A DNA stretch of 18,068 nt, from positions 1-18,068 of the forward strand of contig WAMJ01000226.1 in assembly GCA_015522385.1 (NCBI GenBank). The letters run 5' to 3'. This stretch comes from Candidatus Heimdallarchaeota archaeon (GTDB taxonomy: Archaea; Asgardarchaeota; Heimdallarchaeia; Heimdallarchaeales; Kariarchaeaceae). Under the pieces are notes generated by a model that was given only the letters and a program-made list of their open reading frames with translations, ran no database searches and was not told the origin of the DNA. A program made the position numbers and the translations under genes. The stretch's first letter is position 1. Each line of letters starts with the position of its first letter. This document shows, piece after piece, positions 1 to 7,557 of this stretch.

Positions 1-100
1 AATCATTAGAGGAGACTATTGGAGATTAGCTTTTCTGATCAGAATAAGACCTTAGAATAACCTGATAGACAAATGAAATATCGAAGATCATCTCGAAATA

Positions 101-107
101 CTTATCT
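101..107 (+). promoter_or_regulatory. TATA-like box of gene A1
   Basis: The sequence CTTATCT begins exactly 30 bases before the ATG at 131. The equivalent boxes of the two paralogues (TTTATCT at 1872, TTTATGT at 5341) also begin exactly 30 bases before their ATGs. This spacing predicts a leaderless mRNA and decides the start codon of A1. Confidence 0.6.
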
Positions 108-130
108 TGGGAAGGAATGTAGATGCCCTA

Positions 131-1195
131 ATGGGTCACTGGATTCTAGAGTTTTACCCTTCATCTACACCTTCACTGGTCAATGACCCGTATGCACTCT
201 GGGTGACCGTCCTACCGAGAAAGACCCTTGTGGATATTGTAGCGGGGATCTTCACCGGAATAACGACAGCGCTGCAGAGGGTGAAGGACAGACTGAGTGC
301 TACATGGGACGAGATCAGGAGCGCAGGAGCATCCATAGGCAAAGAATTATTGCTCCTCCTCCTCAATTCCATACTGGATCAGATCGGTATGGTGATGTAT
401 ATGTTCTCAGTCCTCATCTCGACAGTTACAGGAGTACCAATATCAAGTGAGGGATCAATTATTTCTCTGGGAGGTAGTCAACTTGAGGTGAAGTTGAATG
501 ACCTCTTCTCACTGTCTGTCCTTGTCAACGGCGGGAAGATTCTCAACTTCTATCTCCCTCTTATCTACCCCACGGTATCGATAGAGACTCTCGGTCTCGG
601 ACAGAGTCTGGCCTACGATCAGATGCAGGTCCTAAGTGTCTTCGAGGCAGGTACTGCAATGATGTTCACACTTCTCTTGGATGACAGATCGACAACTCGC
701 GGGGATTGGTTCCTACTGGTGCTCTCGGCATTGGTGTATTCGATCATCGCAGCTCTCATGACGGAGTCGGTGGGTCTGAGCGAGGGGGACAAGAAGGAGT
801 ATTATCTCCGGATGGCAATCTACCAGCTGTCCGCGATTTTTGGGATTGCACTATCACTTGAAGCAACTTCATTCTATGCGGGAGAATTCAAGAAATTTGT
901 ACTTAAATTTATAATAACTGTACTTGGATACATGTTCTCTAATCTGCTAGGCTATCTGGATCCACCGGAGGCGGGAGCTGGTCTTGAGATCGCTATGTGG
1001 TACTTCAGCTCATTCTTTGCTAGTCTCGGAATCGTCCTCGGTGTGACAGGTGCTAAAGCCGTGATGTCCGGGGGTGCGAGTTTGGTGACTGATGCTCTGA
1101 AGATGGAAGAATATGAAAATTTCATGATGATGCTAATTATTATGCATTTTATTCTCGGAATTGTATTCCTGTACCTAAGCGGAGGGATTCAGTAA
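131..1195 (+). CDS. Family A membrane protein, copy 1 (unknown function)
   Basis: I do not recognise this 354-residue protein. Residues about 15-70 form a mostly non-membrane block shared with the proteins at 1902 and 5371: an NDPYALW segment, then VDIVAGIFTG, then an amphipathic stretch ending WDEIRSAG. About seven hydrophobic segments follow, near residues 64-92, 160-178, 189-208, 223-245, 254-274, 285-308 and 332-350. A polar loop of about 60 residues lies between the first two, and the motif GDKKEYY before one helix recurs in the paralogues. The frame is open upstream to a TTG at 107, but the TATA box lies exactly 30 bases before ATG 131 as in both paralogues, so I choose 131. Its stop codon overlaps the next gene's start by one base (TAATG), implying translational coupling. 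Its C-terminal half diverges strongly from the other two copies. Probably an integral membrane protein that works with its downstream partner; function unknown. Confidence 0.8.
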   Translation: MGHWILEFYPSSTPSLVNDPYALWVTVLPRKTLVDIVAGIFTGITTALQRVKDRLSATWDEIRSAGASIGKELLLLLLNSILDQIGMVMYMFSVLISTVTGVPISSEGSIISLGGSQLEVKLNDLFSLSVLVNGGKILNFYLPLIYPTVSIETLGLGQSLAYDQMQVLSVFEAGTAMMFTLLLDDRSTTRGDWFLLVLSALVYSIIAALMTESVGLSEGDKKEYYLRMAIYQLSAIFGIALSLEATSFYAGEFKKFVLKFIITVLGYMFSNLLGYLDPPEAGAGLEIAMWYFSSFFASLGIVLGVTGAKAVMSGGASLVTDALKMEEYENFMMMLIIMHFILGIVFLYLSGGIQ

Positions 1196-1785
1196 TGAGA
1201 TCCCTGATGACTTGGTTGATCAATTCCATTATATGGGTGTATCTTATATCCTTCGCCTCCTATTTATATTATAATGGACATGAGGATAAATTGCTACGGT
1301 TTGGCCTTCTCTTCTTTATATTATATCTTAGCGTGGGATTAACGAGCATCGCTAACAAGGACAAATTGAGATTTAGTTACAATAGGACATATACCATCTG
1401 GGTGGTCATCATCATTCTTGTTTTGACTACAATTTCAATGAGGTACTGGGTAGTTAGTCTGGCAATCCCTCCCCTCGCATTCTACTTCTTCAGAGTAAGA
1501 AATGAAACGCGGGATGTCTCTCTTAGCGATTTTCGAGATTTGAAAAAGATTGCTTCGAGGATTGAATCAACTGAGGCTATGAATTATATCATGGACCGAT
1601 TCATTTTATTGGGTGTGGCCTATTTGGCTTCTAATGTCCTATTCATCGACGACAGGGTAGCCAAAAATTATGTTCCCATGATAATTCCAATCCTGACCCA
1701 CGACATCGTGATGATCATCCTCTACTTCCAGATGGAATACGTTCCAGAGATTGAGGAGGGGTCTGCTGAGGAAATTCAGACATAA
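1195..1785 (+). CDS. Six-helix membrane protein, partner of A1 (unknown)
   Basis: A 196-residue unrecognised integral membrane protein. Hydrophobic segments lie near residues 3-25, 33-52, 67-83, 84-100, 136-152 and 160-180, with a charged loop of about 35 residues (RNETRDVSLSDFRDLKK) between the fourth and fifth, and an acidic tail (EIEEGSAEE). The start overlaps the A1 stop by one base and is preceded by GGAGGG at a normal ribosome-site distance, so it is the second gene of a two-gene operon. It is not clearly homologous to the partner genes of A2 and A3. The protein at 4580 has a similar small multi-helix layout and acidic tail, but I see no convincing alignment. Confidence 0.75.
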   Translation: MRSLMTWLINSIIWVYLISFASYLYYNGHEDKLLRFGLLFFILYLSVGLTSIANKDKLRFSYNRTYTIWVVIIILVLTTISMRYWVVSLAIPPLAFYFFRVRNETRDVSLSDFRDLKKIASRIESTEAMNYIMDRFILLGVAYLASNVLFIDDRVAKNYVPMIIPILTHDIVMIILYFQMEYVPEIEEGSAEEIQT

Positions 1786-1806
1786 ATATCATCCTAATAA
1801 TGTACC

Positions 1807-1853
1807 ATCTTTGAGGAATTATTCTATCTATGAGAACAAGATAGTTCAAAGAT
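1807..1853. repeat. Two-tier inverted repeat between the A1 operon and A2
   Basis: ATCTTTGA (1807-1814) pairs perfectly with TCAAAGAT (1846-1853). Inside it CTATCT (1824-1829) pairs with AGATAG (1839-1844) around a 9-base loop. It sits 22 bases after the preceding stop codon and just before the A2 TATA box. It could be a 3'-end hairpin of the upstream mRNA or an operator; no T-run follows it. Confidence 0.5.
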
Positions 1854-1871
1854 ATCAAGAAAAGGGTAACA

Positions 1872-1878
1872 TTTATCT
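1872..1878 (+). promoter_or_regulatory. TATA-like box of gene A2
   Basis: TTTATCT starts 30 bases before the ATG at 1902, placing the predicted transcription start at or next to the start codon (leaderless). Confidence 0.65.
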
Positions 1879-1901
1879 GAAGTTGATCCAAAGATGACCT
1901 G

Positions 1902-3086
1902 ATGGCCTTCAGGATTCGGAACGTTGATCCTCTCTACCCCCTTCTGGATACACTACATGTTAGAATGACGTATAATCCTTGGGTATCCGCACTCTGGGAT
2001 GCTGTCCTACCGGGGCAGATCTTGGCTGATGTTGTGGCGGGGATCTTCACCGGAGTGCCGACGGGCCTGCAGACCGTTAAAAAGGGACTGAGCAAGGCGT
2101 GGGACGGCATTAAGAGTGCGGGTCAGTTCGTGTTGACTACAGCATTAACCAATATTCTTTCAGTCTCTACGACGATAATGAATCTCTTCTCACTTGGTCT
2201 AATTAAAATAATAGCTAAAATATTACCTGGGTTTTCAGCTGTAAGTGAAAATACTTCTGGAGTATTTTTCAATTATTACGGTGAGCAATATATATTCGGG
2301 AGCTACGCAAACAGACTGGAATTCGGTATTAAACTTCTTGATCGAAGTATTGAATTGGATTTGTCAGAAACGCTTTCAATTTCCTCTAATCCCCTAATCG
2401 CCTCTATTATCTCATTTCTTCTTCTCTTAGTTCTACAGTTTGGAGCTCAAGGATTGCTAAATCTGGCAATCAGAAATATGGCAGACACTTCACCTGAGAA
2501 AGCCAATGGGATTGGAATATTTTTGCTACTCACGTCATTATTATTAACATTATTTCCACTATTGACCATAGCTCCTATATCGAACCCATTACCTGATGAA
2601 AAAGAGGCTCTTTACTATCTAACGTTATTTTTATCTGGGTTCTTCCTCGGAATGTTTGTATACACATTCATCAGTTTTACTGAGTCCTTCCAAGGATCTA
2701 CCCTACATCAGAGATTGACTGGTAATAAGATAATAATAATCTTGCATTCAAATACTAGAACCAAAGTTTTCGTGAAAACAATAATTGCTATACTCGGATT
2801 GACAACTATCTACAAAATTATTAGTGAGGGATTTATCGATTCTGAATATAACGATGATTTACCAGGTTACATTATTGACTATTTAGTGGGAACTCAATTT
2901 GATGAACGAATATTTGTGGCTCTATCCTTTACGATTGGTTCCGTCTTTGCATGGAAATCCAACGATTTTCTTATCAAGGGAGTACCAAATGATTTTGTGA
3001 TTTATCCCTATCTCTTTTCAAGCATGTCACTCTATTTCACACTATCATTGGTTTTTACGTTGATGAAGAACAGATTTAGGAGTTGA
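1902..3086 (+). CDS. Family A membrane protein, copy 2 (unknown function)
   Basis: A 394-residue unrecognised membrane protein. Residues 1-75 carry the family block: MAFRIRNVDPLYP at the start, NPWVSALWD near 25-33, DVVAGIFTG near 45-53, and AWDGIKSAG near 66-74. Then come a hydrophobic helix, a polar beta-rich-looking loop (about 105-160) ending ETLSISSNPL, and about six or seven further helices. The DEKEALYY motif and the C-terminal YPYLFSS segment match copy 3. DNA composition changes sharply: by hand count 1902-2130 is about 55% GC and 2161-2400 about 35%. The gene is leaderless by its TATA box and is followed after 4 bases by its partner at 3091. Evident paralogue of the proteins at 131 and 5371. 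Confidence 0.85.
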   Translation: MAFRIRNVDPLYPLLDTLHVRMTYNPWVSALWDAVLPGQILADVVAGIFTGVPTGLQTVKKGLSKAWDGIKSAGQFVLTTALTNILSVSTTIMNLFSLGLIKIIAKILPGFSAVSENTSGVFFNYYGEQYIFGSYANRLEFGIKLLDRSIELDLSETLSISSNPLIASIISFLLLLVLQFGAQGLLNLAIRNMADTSPEKANGIGIFLLLTSLLLTLFPLLTIAPISNPLPDEKEALYYLTLFLSGFFLGMFVYTFISFTESFQGSTLHQRLTGNKIIIILHSNTRTKVFVKTIIAILGLTTIYKIISEGFIDSEYNDDLPGYIIDYLVGTQFDERIFVALSFTIGSVFAWKSNDFLIKGVPNDFVIYPYLFSSMSLYFTLSLVFTLMKNRFRS

Positions 3087-3090
3087 GTGG

Positions 3091-3987
3091 ATGGTTTACC
3101 AGATTTCTGCCGATGAGATAAGAACATTAAGACGGACACCCCCGTACTTCCAGGAGAAGTTGACTGTACTATTCGTACTGATCTCTCTCTTACCCTTCCC
3201 AGAGTGGTTTCATCCTTATGTGTACGTAACCTTGGCTGCAATCTCAATCTACATCTCGTTGACGTTTTTTTATTGGTCTATGCGTTTTGATATCATAGTC
3301 AGGGGGTGGTCGGAGGTCCTACTTCTCGTCTTGTCCTTTGTCTCGTTGCTTTATGTATTGATAGAGGGGAAGTTTCTGGTTGCAGCTATTGACCTATCTA
3401 TCCTCTTGGCCTTTCTATTTCAGATCCAATCGTACGATCATCTCTATCGACAAAAACTCGAAGAATTCAACATCCCTCTGGGGAAAATAGACATGGTCAT
3501 GAAACGTTCTTCGTTCTCACGAGGGTCGATAATTACTCTGGATTTATCCTTCCTAAGTCTTGATGAATTTGATAGAGTAGGAATAGACGGAGAACTAAAA
3601 TGTGTGATAACCCCAATAGGAGTAAATTCTGTTGCTGATGATGATTTTGACACAGATAGGAGCACCAGTGAATTGCTCCAAACTATAGTATTGTTGTGCA
3701 TTGAGATCATATCAATCTTTGGACCACCATTGATCCTATCTATCCCTGTGTCCAATGATATCTTTCTGGTTATTTTCGGTGTCCAAGGGTTTGCAAGGCG
3801 TAATTATGTATACAATTACGACAGATCGTGGAAGGATGACATCTACTCAAGGGAGAATGTAATAAATATTTTTAAGATATCGTTGATATTCCTTCTTCTG
3901 TTACTAATTGGTAAGGATATTGATCCATTGGTATTTGTATTTTCTTACTTAGTTCTTCTTAGAATATTCTGGATACGTAAAAACTAA
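3091..3987 (+). CDS. Family B membrane protein, partner of A2 (unknown)
   Basis: A 298-residue unrecognised protein with a symmetrical plan: a short polar N-terminus (residues 1-22), about four helices (23-120), a soluble central domain (about 121-190), then about four more helices (195-295). The protein at 6521 has the same plan and local matches: a YQ...TPPYF/TPIY N-terminus and SSF...LDL...DR in the central domain. I therefore treat them as diverged paralogues. The start lies 4 bases after the A2 stop with an AGGAG element just upstream, so it is the second gene of an A-B operon. No catalytic motif is visible. AT-rich like the body of A2. Confidence 0.8.
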   Translation: MVYQISADEIRTLRRTPPYFQEKLTVLFVLISLLPFPEWFHPYVYVTLAAISIYISLTFFYWSMRFDIIVRGWSEVLLLVLSFVSLLYVLIEGKFLVAAIDLSILLAFLFQIQSYDHLYRQKLEEFNIPLGKIDMVMKRSSFSRGSIITLDLSFLSLDEFDRVGIDGELKCVITPIGVNSVADDDFDTDRSTSELLQTIVLLCIEIISIFGPPLILSIPVSNDIFLVIFGVQGFARRNYVYNYDRSWKDDIYSRENVINIFKISLIFLLLLLIGKDIDPLVFVFSYLVLLRIFWIRKN

Positions 3988-4109
3988 ACCAATTGTGGGA
4001 GACAACACTGGATACCTTTATTCCACCTGAAAATGGTTTTACTGGGTTGAGAATCCCAGAGTGCTGGTCTTCCCAATTCTGTTCAATAATCTGAAGAATC
4101 TCCATTTGA

Positions 4110-4304
4110 AGTAAATTTCTTTATTAAGGCTAATACTAGTACTGGCTTTCCTCTTTGCATCTTCTTTAAAGGTTAGACGATCTTGTCATCTGCATTCTTT
4201 TATACACAATTCTCCCAGAGATACAGAGAATAAAGGGATAAGAAAAATCTATCAGCTAATGAATGACTCCGAGAATTTAAAACCTATTACACCCAGATGG
4301 AAAG
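4110..4304 (+). pseudogene. Decayed A-tail/B-head fragment
   Basis: This stretch matches the end of A3 and the start of its B partner. Over 110 bases (4186-4295 against 6469-6578) I count about 14 differences with no gap, and weaker similarity extends left to about 4110. In A frame it reads SSAFFYTQFSQRY then stops, against SSAFFYAQFSQRY in A3. In B frame it reads RKIYQLMNDSEN and stops after about 25 codons, against RRIYQLMNDSEN in B3, and the B start codon is ATA (4238) instead of ATG. The upstream A body and the remaining B gene are absent. It is the scar of an A-B pair that was duplicated and then mostly lost. Confidence 0.75.
4276..4282 (+). promoter_or_regulatory. Candidate TATA-like box of gene 4308
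   Basis: TTTAAAA begins 32 bases before the ATG at 4308. It lies inside the B-head remnant; at the matching place the intact B3 gene reads GTAATA, so the box looks newly formed. Confidence 0.35.
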
Positions 4305-4307
4305 ATA

Positions 4308-4580
4308 ATGAATAATATAATGGAGAACATAATGAACGCAAATTCTGGTATCGAGAAGGTATCTTTATTCAAAACAGTTCAAAACCTCACGGGTGCGAAC
4401 AAGGGGCTTAAGGATGCGAGTGATGCTATAGCCCTGGTATCCATAGCTGAATCCAAAATACCTAATACGGAAACTTCTATACAAGATCTAAATTCAGCAC
4501 TCACGATGTATGTCTTCTTAGCAATCCAGAGCCTGATTGCGAGTATCATCTTCGCGAAGCTCGCAGGAGGATATCTATAA
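4308..4580 (+). CDS. Small membrane protein with one C-terminal helix (unknown)
   Basis: A 90-residue protein: about 60 polar, probably helical residues (SLFKTVQNLTGANKG and the following segment), then a single hydrophobic helix near 67-87 ending KLAGGYL. It starts directly after the decayed B fragment; ATGs at 4320 and 4332 are alternative starts. Its last bases overlap the next gene by one base (TAATG) behind a GGAGG ribosome site, the same junction as A1 with its partner, and its tail (KLAGGYL) loosely recalls the A1 tail (YLSGGIQ). It may be a shortened relative of A1 or an unrelated small partner. The end also loosely recalls T2SSF-type proteins, which I do not accept as evidence. Confidence 0.6.
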   Translation: MNNIMENIMNANSGIEKVSLFKTVQNLTGANKGLKDASDAIALVSIAESKIPNTETSIQDLNSALTMYVFLAIQSLIASIIFAKLAGGYL

Positions 4581-5029
4581 TGAAACTGAGGATTCCTTTT
4601 TCCGAGAAAAATCTCTCGGATTTCATAACCAAATATATACTTTGGTTAATTGTATTACCAATTTGGATGCTTGTATTACAGACATTTGAGGACTTTAGCT
4701 TTTTCCCAAATTTCCTACTATTTTGGTCAGCATATATCGCGACCTATATTAATCCAACTTATAGGAATGCAAAGAAAATAAAGGTTCTCATGGGGAAGGA
4801 AAAACCTTCTCTGTACAATGCGTTTTTTATTTTTTTGCTTTCAGTATTCGTTCTCTTTCTGGGGATCAATGTCGATCGAATATTCTCTGGAGAGGAGCTT
4901 AGACATCCTCGGATCTATCAAATCTTGATAATGTTAGAGATGTCTATTGCTGAGCATTACGGGTATTATGTCCACTATCTGTATCAATTAGCTAAGGAGT
5001 TAAGGGAAGATGAGGATGAAGAAGAATAG
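4580..5029 (+). CDS. Four-helix membrane protein with acidic tail (unknown)
   Basis: A 149-residue unrecognised membrane protein. Hydrophobic segments lie near residues 16-36, 41-58, 78-97 and 111-135, and the C-terminus is strongly acidic (REDEDEEE). A basic loop with AKKIKVLMGKEKP separates helices two and three. It overlaps the stop of 4308 by one base and has GGAGG a suitable distance upstream, so the two are co-translated. Its position and gene order match the partner of A1, but sequence similarity is not convincing. Confidence 0.65.
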   Translation: MKLRIPFSEKNLSDFITKYILWLIVLPIWMLVLQTFEDFSFFPNFLLFWSAYIATYINPTYRNAKKIKVLMGKEKPSLYNAFFIFLLSVFVLFLGINVDRIFSGEELRHPRIYQILIMLEMSIAEHYGYYVHYLYQLAKELREDEDEEE

Positions 5030-5124
5030 TCCTCCAAATTGAGGATAGACTTCTATTGTCTAAAATTTAATATTTGTTCACAAAATAATTATCAAATTCA
5101 GGGTAGATTTATCTTGTCCGAAAA
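5030..5124. other. Intergenic stretch with a small hairpin
   Basis: TCCTC (5030-5034) pairs with GAGGA (5041-5045) immediately after the stop of the gene at 4580, and AT-rich sequence follows. This may be a 3'-end element. No reading frame is supported here. Confidence 0.3.
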
Positions 5125-5196
5125 ATGAGGAGCTTAAACATTCGAGCAATTGACCCACTCTATATCTATAGTGGTCTTATCATATTATCATCCTGA
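5125..5196 (+). pseudogene. Possible remnant of a family A gene head
   Basis: A 23-codon frame reads NIRAIDPLY near its start, resembling RIRNVDPLY at the same place in A2 and RIRTVDLLY in A3, then runs into TGA. A TTTATCT box lies upstream at 5108-5114, about 10 bases closer than in the intact genes, and the codon aligned with the family ATG is AGG (5128) with an ATG just before it. The match is short, so it is suggestive only. The rest of the gap to 5340 shows no gene. Confidence 0.4.
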
Positions 5197-5340
5197 CTCT
5201 TTTCTCATGGATTTGGAGCATACTGGCTGGTGTAGAAGTCTCTGGTCAATTGTTATTGAGAGTCTTTTGATATGATAACAGATTAATTCTGGATTGATAA
5301 ATTCTAAAATTGGCAGGTAGAGACTTATGCTCTCGTAATC

Positions 5341-5347
5341 TTTATGT
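5341..5347 (+). promoter_or_regulatory. TATA-like box of gene A3
   Basis: TTTATGT starts 30 bases before the ATG at 5371, the same distance as in the A1 and A2 promoters. It overlaps the upstream in-frame ATG at 5344 and so argues against that start. Confidence 0.65.
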
Positions 5348-5370
5348 GCGTTTTGATTGCAGATAAACCA

Positions 5371-6516
5371 ATGGGCTTCAGGATTCGGACCGTTGATCTC
5401 CTCTACACCCTACCAGGAACAATCCGTACAGAATTCACGCATAATCCATGGGTATCCGCACTCTGGGATACCGTGCTGAAGGGCAAGACCCTTGTGGACG
5501 TGGTTGCGGGGATCTTTACAGGAGTGACCTCCGCAGTGCAGGCGGTAAAGGACGGGCTGAGCGCTGCGTGGGACGGCATTAAGAGTGCAGAAAATTACAT
5601 TCGCGATTCTGTCTTATCAATAATCCTTTCCTCAACCGCAACAATGATGAATTCTCTAATATCTGGACTTATGAATATATTGCAGATGATTTTTACTAAC
5701 AGCGACAATATATCCAGTTTGCGGGTTCTTTCAGATTCCATGGAATTAATTTTTCAATTTGAGGATTCATTTGTTCCATTCGATATGTTCACTCCAGAGA
5801 CATTAAGCCTGTCTTCCAATCCCCTAGTGGGAACCTTAGTTCTTCTTATCCTTTCTCTCCTTTTACAGGGACAAGCTCTAGCTTTTGGTTATCTTGGAAT
5901 TAGTGCTCTTGCAAATTCTTCACCAGACAAGGCTAATTTGGCAGGAATTACACTTATTGTTTCATCAATAATACTCACTGCAATCCAGACTATATCGACC
6001 TTCCCAATAAACAATCCAAATGATGCCCAGAGGGAAGCCCTTTATTTCTTTTCAATAGTCCTAGTAGGACACTACCTTGGTCTCGGAATTATGTCAATAA
6101 ACAACTTTGTTAATTCCTTTGTGGGCTCCAATCTCAACAAAAAAATAAGGAATGTCCCAATCCTTAAATTGCTTCTTGCTTCTCCTGTTGTCGTTGTAAT
6201 AATCAATACAGTATTAGGCATATTGGGTTTTCCCCCCATCTTCAAGATTCTTTTTGAACTACTCGTTGAGGGAACAATTAATGATGACATAATTGGAGCT
6301 ATAGTAGATAGAATCCAACTGACTTCTATTGGGCACAGACTGCTAGTAGTTCTAGGGTTAATGATAGGAATTTTTGTTGGATTTGAATTCAATTCTATTA
6401 TTGAGGCAAACATTCGGACTGGCTATACTCTCTATCCATTCTTCGGAGGGCAAATGATCCTCTTCTTATCATCTGCATTCTTCTATGCACAATTTTCCCA
6501 GAGATACGGAGGTTAG
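5371..6516 (+). CDS. Family A membrane protein, copy 3 (unknown function)
   Basis: A 381-residue paralogue of the protein at 1902. The first 75 residues carry MGFRIRTVDLLY, NPWVSALWD, DVVAGIFTG and AWDGIKSA. Then come a helix, a polar loop ending ETLSLSSNPLV, and about six helices, with AQREALYYF before one of them and a YPFFGGQ...FSQRYGG tail. The frame extends back to an ATG at 5344, but homology with copy 2 begins at 5371 and the TATA box overlaps 5344. By hand count the first 220 bases are about 56% GC and the next 230 about 34%. Two blocks of 21 and 23 bases in the 5' part (5449-5469, 5566-5588) are identical to copy 2. It forms an operon with the gene at 6521. Confidence 0.85.
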   Translation: MGFRIRTVDLLYTLPGTIRTEFTHNPWVSALWDTVLKGKTLVDVVAGIFTGVTSAVQAVKDGLSAAWDGIKSAENYIRDSVLSIILSSTATMMNSLISGLMNILQMIFTNSDNISSLRVLSDSMELIFQFEDSFVPFDMFTPETLSLSSNPLVGTLVLLILSLLLQGQALAFGYLGISALANSSPDKANLAGITLIVSSIILTAIQTISTFPINNPNDAQREALYFFSIVLVGHYLGLGIMSINNFVNSFVGSNLNKKIRNVPILKLLLASPVVVVIINTVLGILGFPPIFKILFELLVEGTINDDIIGAIVDRIQLTSIGHRLLVVLGLMIGIFVGFEFNSIIEANIRTGYTLYPFFGGQMILFLSSAFFYAQFSQRYGG

Positions 6517-6520
6517 AGAG

Positions 6521-7456
6521 ATGAGAAGGATCTATCAGCTAATGAATGACTCCGAGAATGTAATACCTATTACCCCCATATATAGGTCGGATCGATTCAA
6601 TTATCTTTTTCCTATACTGTGTGGAATTCTCAATACTGTATTCTATGATGGTTTTATTCTCAACCCAAAAATCGAATTAGTTTACTGGATAGGAATTGGC
6701 ATGTTCCTTGTATTGGGCCAGATTACCTTTTCGATTCGCTATAGTATTGATATACGTTCAAGATATTCTCTTCTAACCATAGTTACAATGGCCGTCTCGG
6801 TGGTTCTTGGAGTTATATATGATCAGCCCATCCTATTTCTTATTCCAGGACTCCTCCTTGTACTCTATGGAATACAGTGGCTGAAGTACCCAAATTGGAG
6901 AGATGTTCTTGCGGATGAATTTAATGATCTACCTTCAGTACTTGAGAATTCCTCGTTTGGATCGAGAAATTCACTATATTTTTTAGATCTTACGAGGGAG
7001 CCAGACGAGAGGATTATGTACTTAGCAAACACTTTCCAGCCAGAGTATGTGATAGTATCAAGTAAATATAATGGTGAAACGAGACACAATTTCTGTGTAC
7101 CTACTCAAGTTGTGACTCTTCCATCTCCGGTACTTTCCTCCATGCGATATTCTGTAATTGCTCTGGTCATAGTACTAATCTCAACGTATCTGGTATCTTG
7201 GATTGTTCGAGGAGTTATCAACTTGGATGTCTATTTCTTCTCAGTATTGGTCATGTGGATGGCCATCTCGGACTACTATCCGTTTATGAAGAAACTTCCC
7301 GTTAAGGAGATCAATGGTGGAATTCCACCACCTATTACATTGGGAAAGGTATTGGGTATTCACCTGATTCTCATGATACCATACATGCTGGTTAATGGCT
7401 TTCCTATAGTTCTATTTTCAATAGTGTCAGCGATCTTAATCTCGTTCTGGAAATAG
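6521..7456 (+). CDS. Family B membrane protein, partner of A3 (unknown)
   Basis: A 311-residue unrecognised membrane protein, a diverged paralogue of the protein at 3091: polar N-terminus with RIYQLMNDSENV, four helices (about 24-135), a soluble domain (about 140-210, containing SSFGSRNSLYFLDL and an EYVIVSSKYNGE strand), then four helices (about 213-310). The frame is open to an ATG at 6485 inside A3. I prefer ATG 6521, because GGAGGT at 6507-6512 is a ribosome site for it and because the similarity to the decayed copy spans this start. It lies 4 bases after the A3 stop. Function unknown. Confidence 0.8.
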   Translation: MRRIYQLMNDSENVIPITPIYRSDRFNYLFPILCGILNTVFYDGFILNPKIELVYWIGIGMFLVLGQITFSIRYSIDIRSRYSLLTIVTMAVSVVLGVIYDQPILFLIPGLLLVLYGIQWLKYPNWRDVLADEFNDLPSVLENSSFGSRNSLYFLDLTREPDERIMYLANTFQPEYVIVSSKYNGETRHNFCVPTQVVTLPSPVLSSMRYSVIALVIVLISTYLVSWIVRGVINLDVYFFSVLVMWMAISDYYPFMKKLPVKEINGGIPPPITLGKVLGIHLILMIPYMLVNGFPIVLFSIVSAILISFWK

Positions 7457-7557
7457 GAGAAAACCATCGAATTTTCAAAATATCTATAGCCTGAAATATA
7501 TCAACACTGTATATAGTACACCATTAAAGTATTCTATATTTCGAAGAAGAAGTCAGA

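Noticed and set aside
131..330. Similarity of the A heads (VK..LS.AWDGIKSA) to phage tail tape-measure repeats.
   Set aside because: The stretch is short and low in complexity, the rest of the proteins are membrane helices, and no phage genes are nearby.
4308..4580. The C-terminus recalls T2SSF/FlaJ-type proteins.
   Set aside because: Only one helix and a KLAGG-like end are shared, and no ATPase or pilin gene is nearby.
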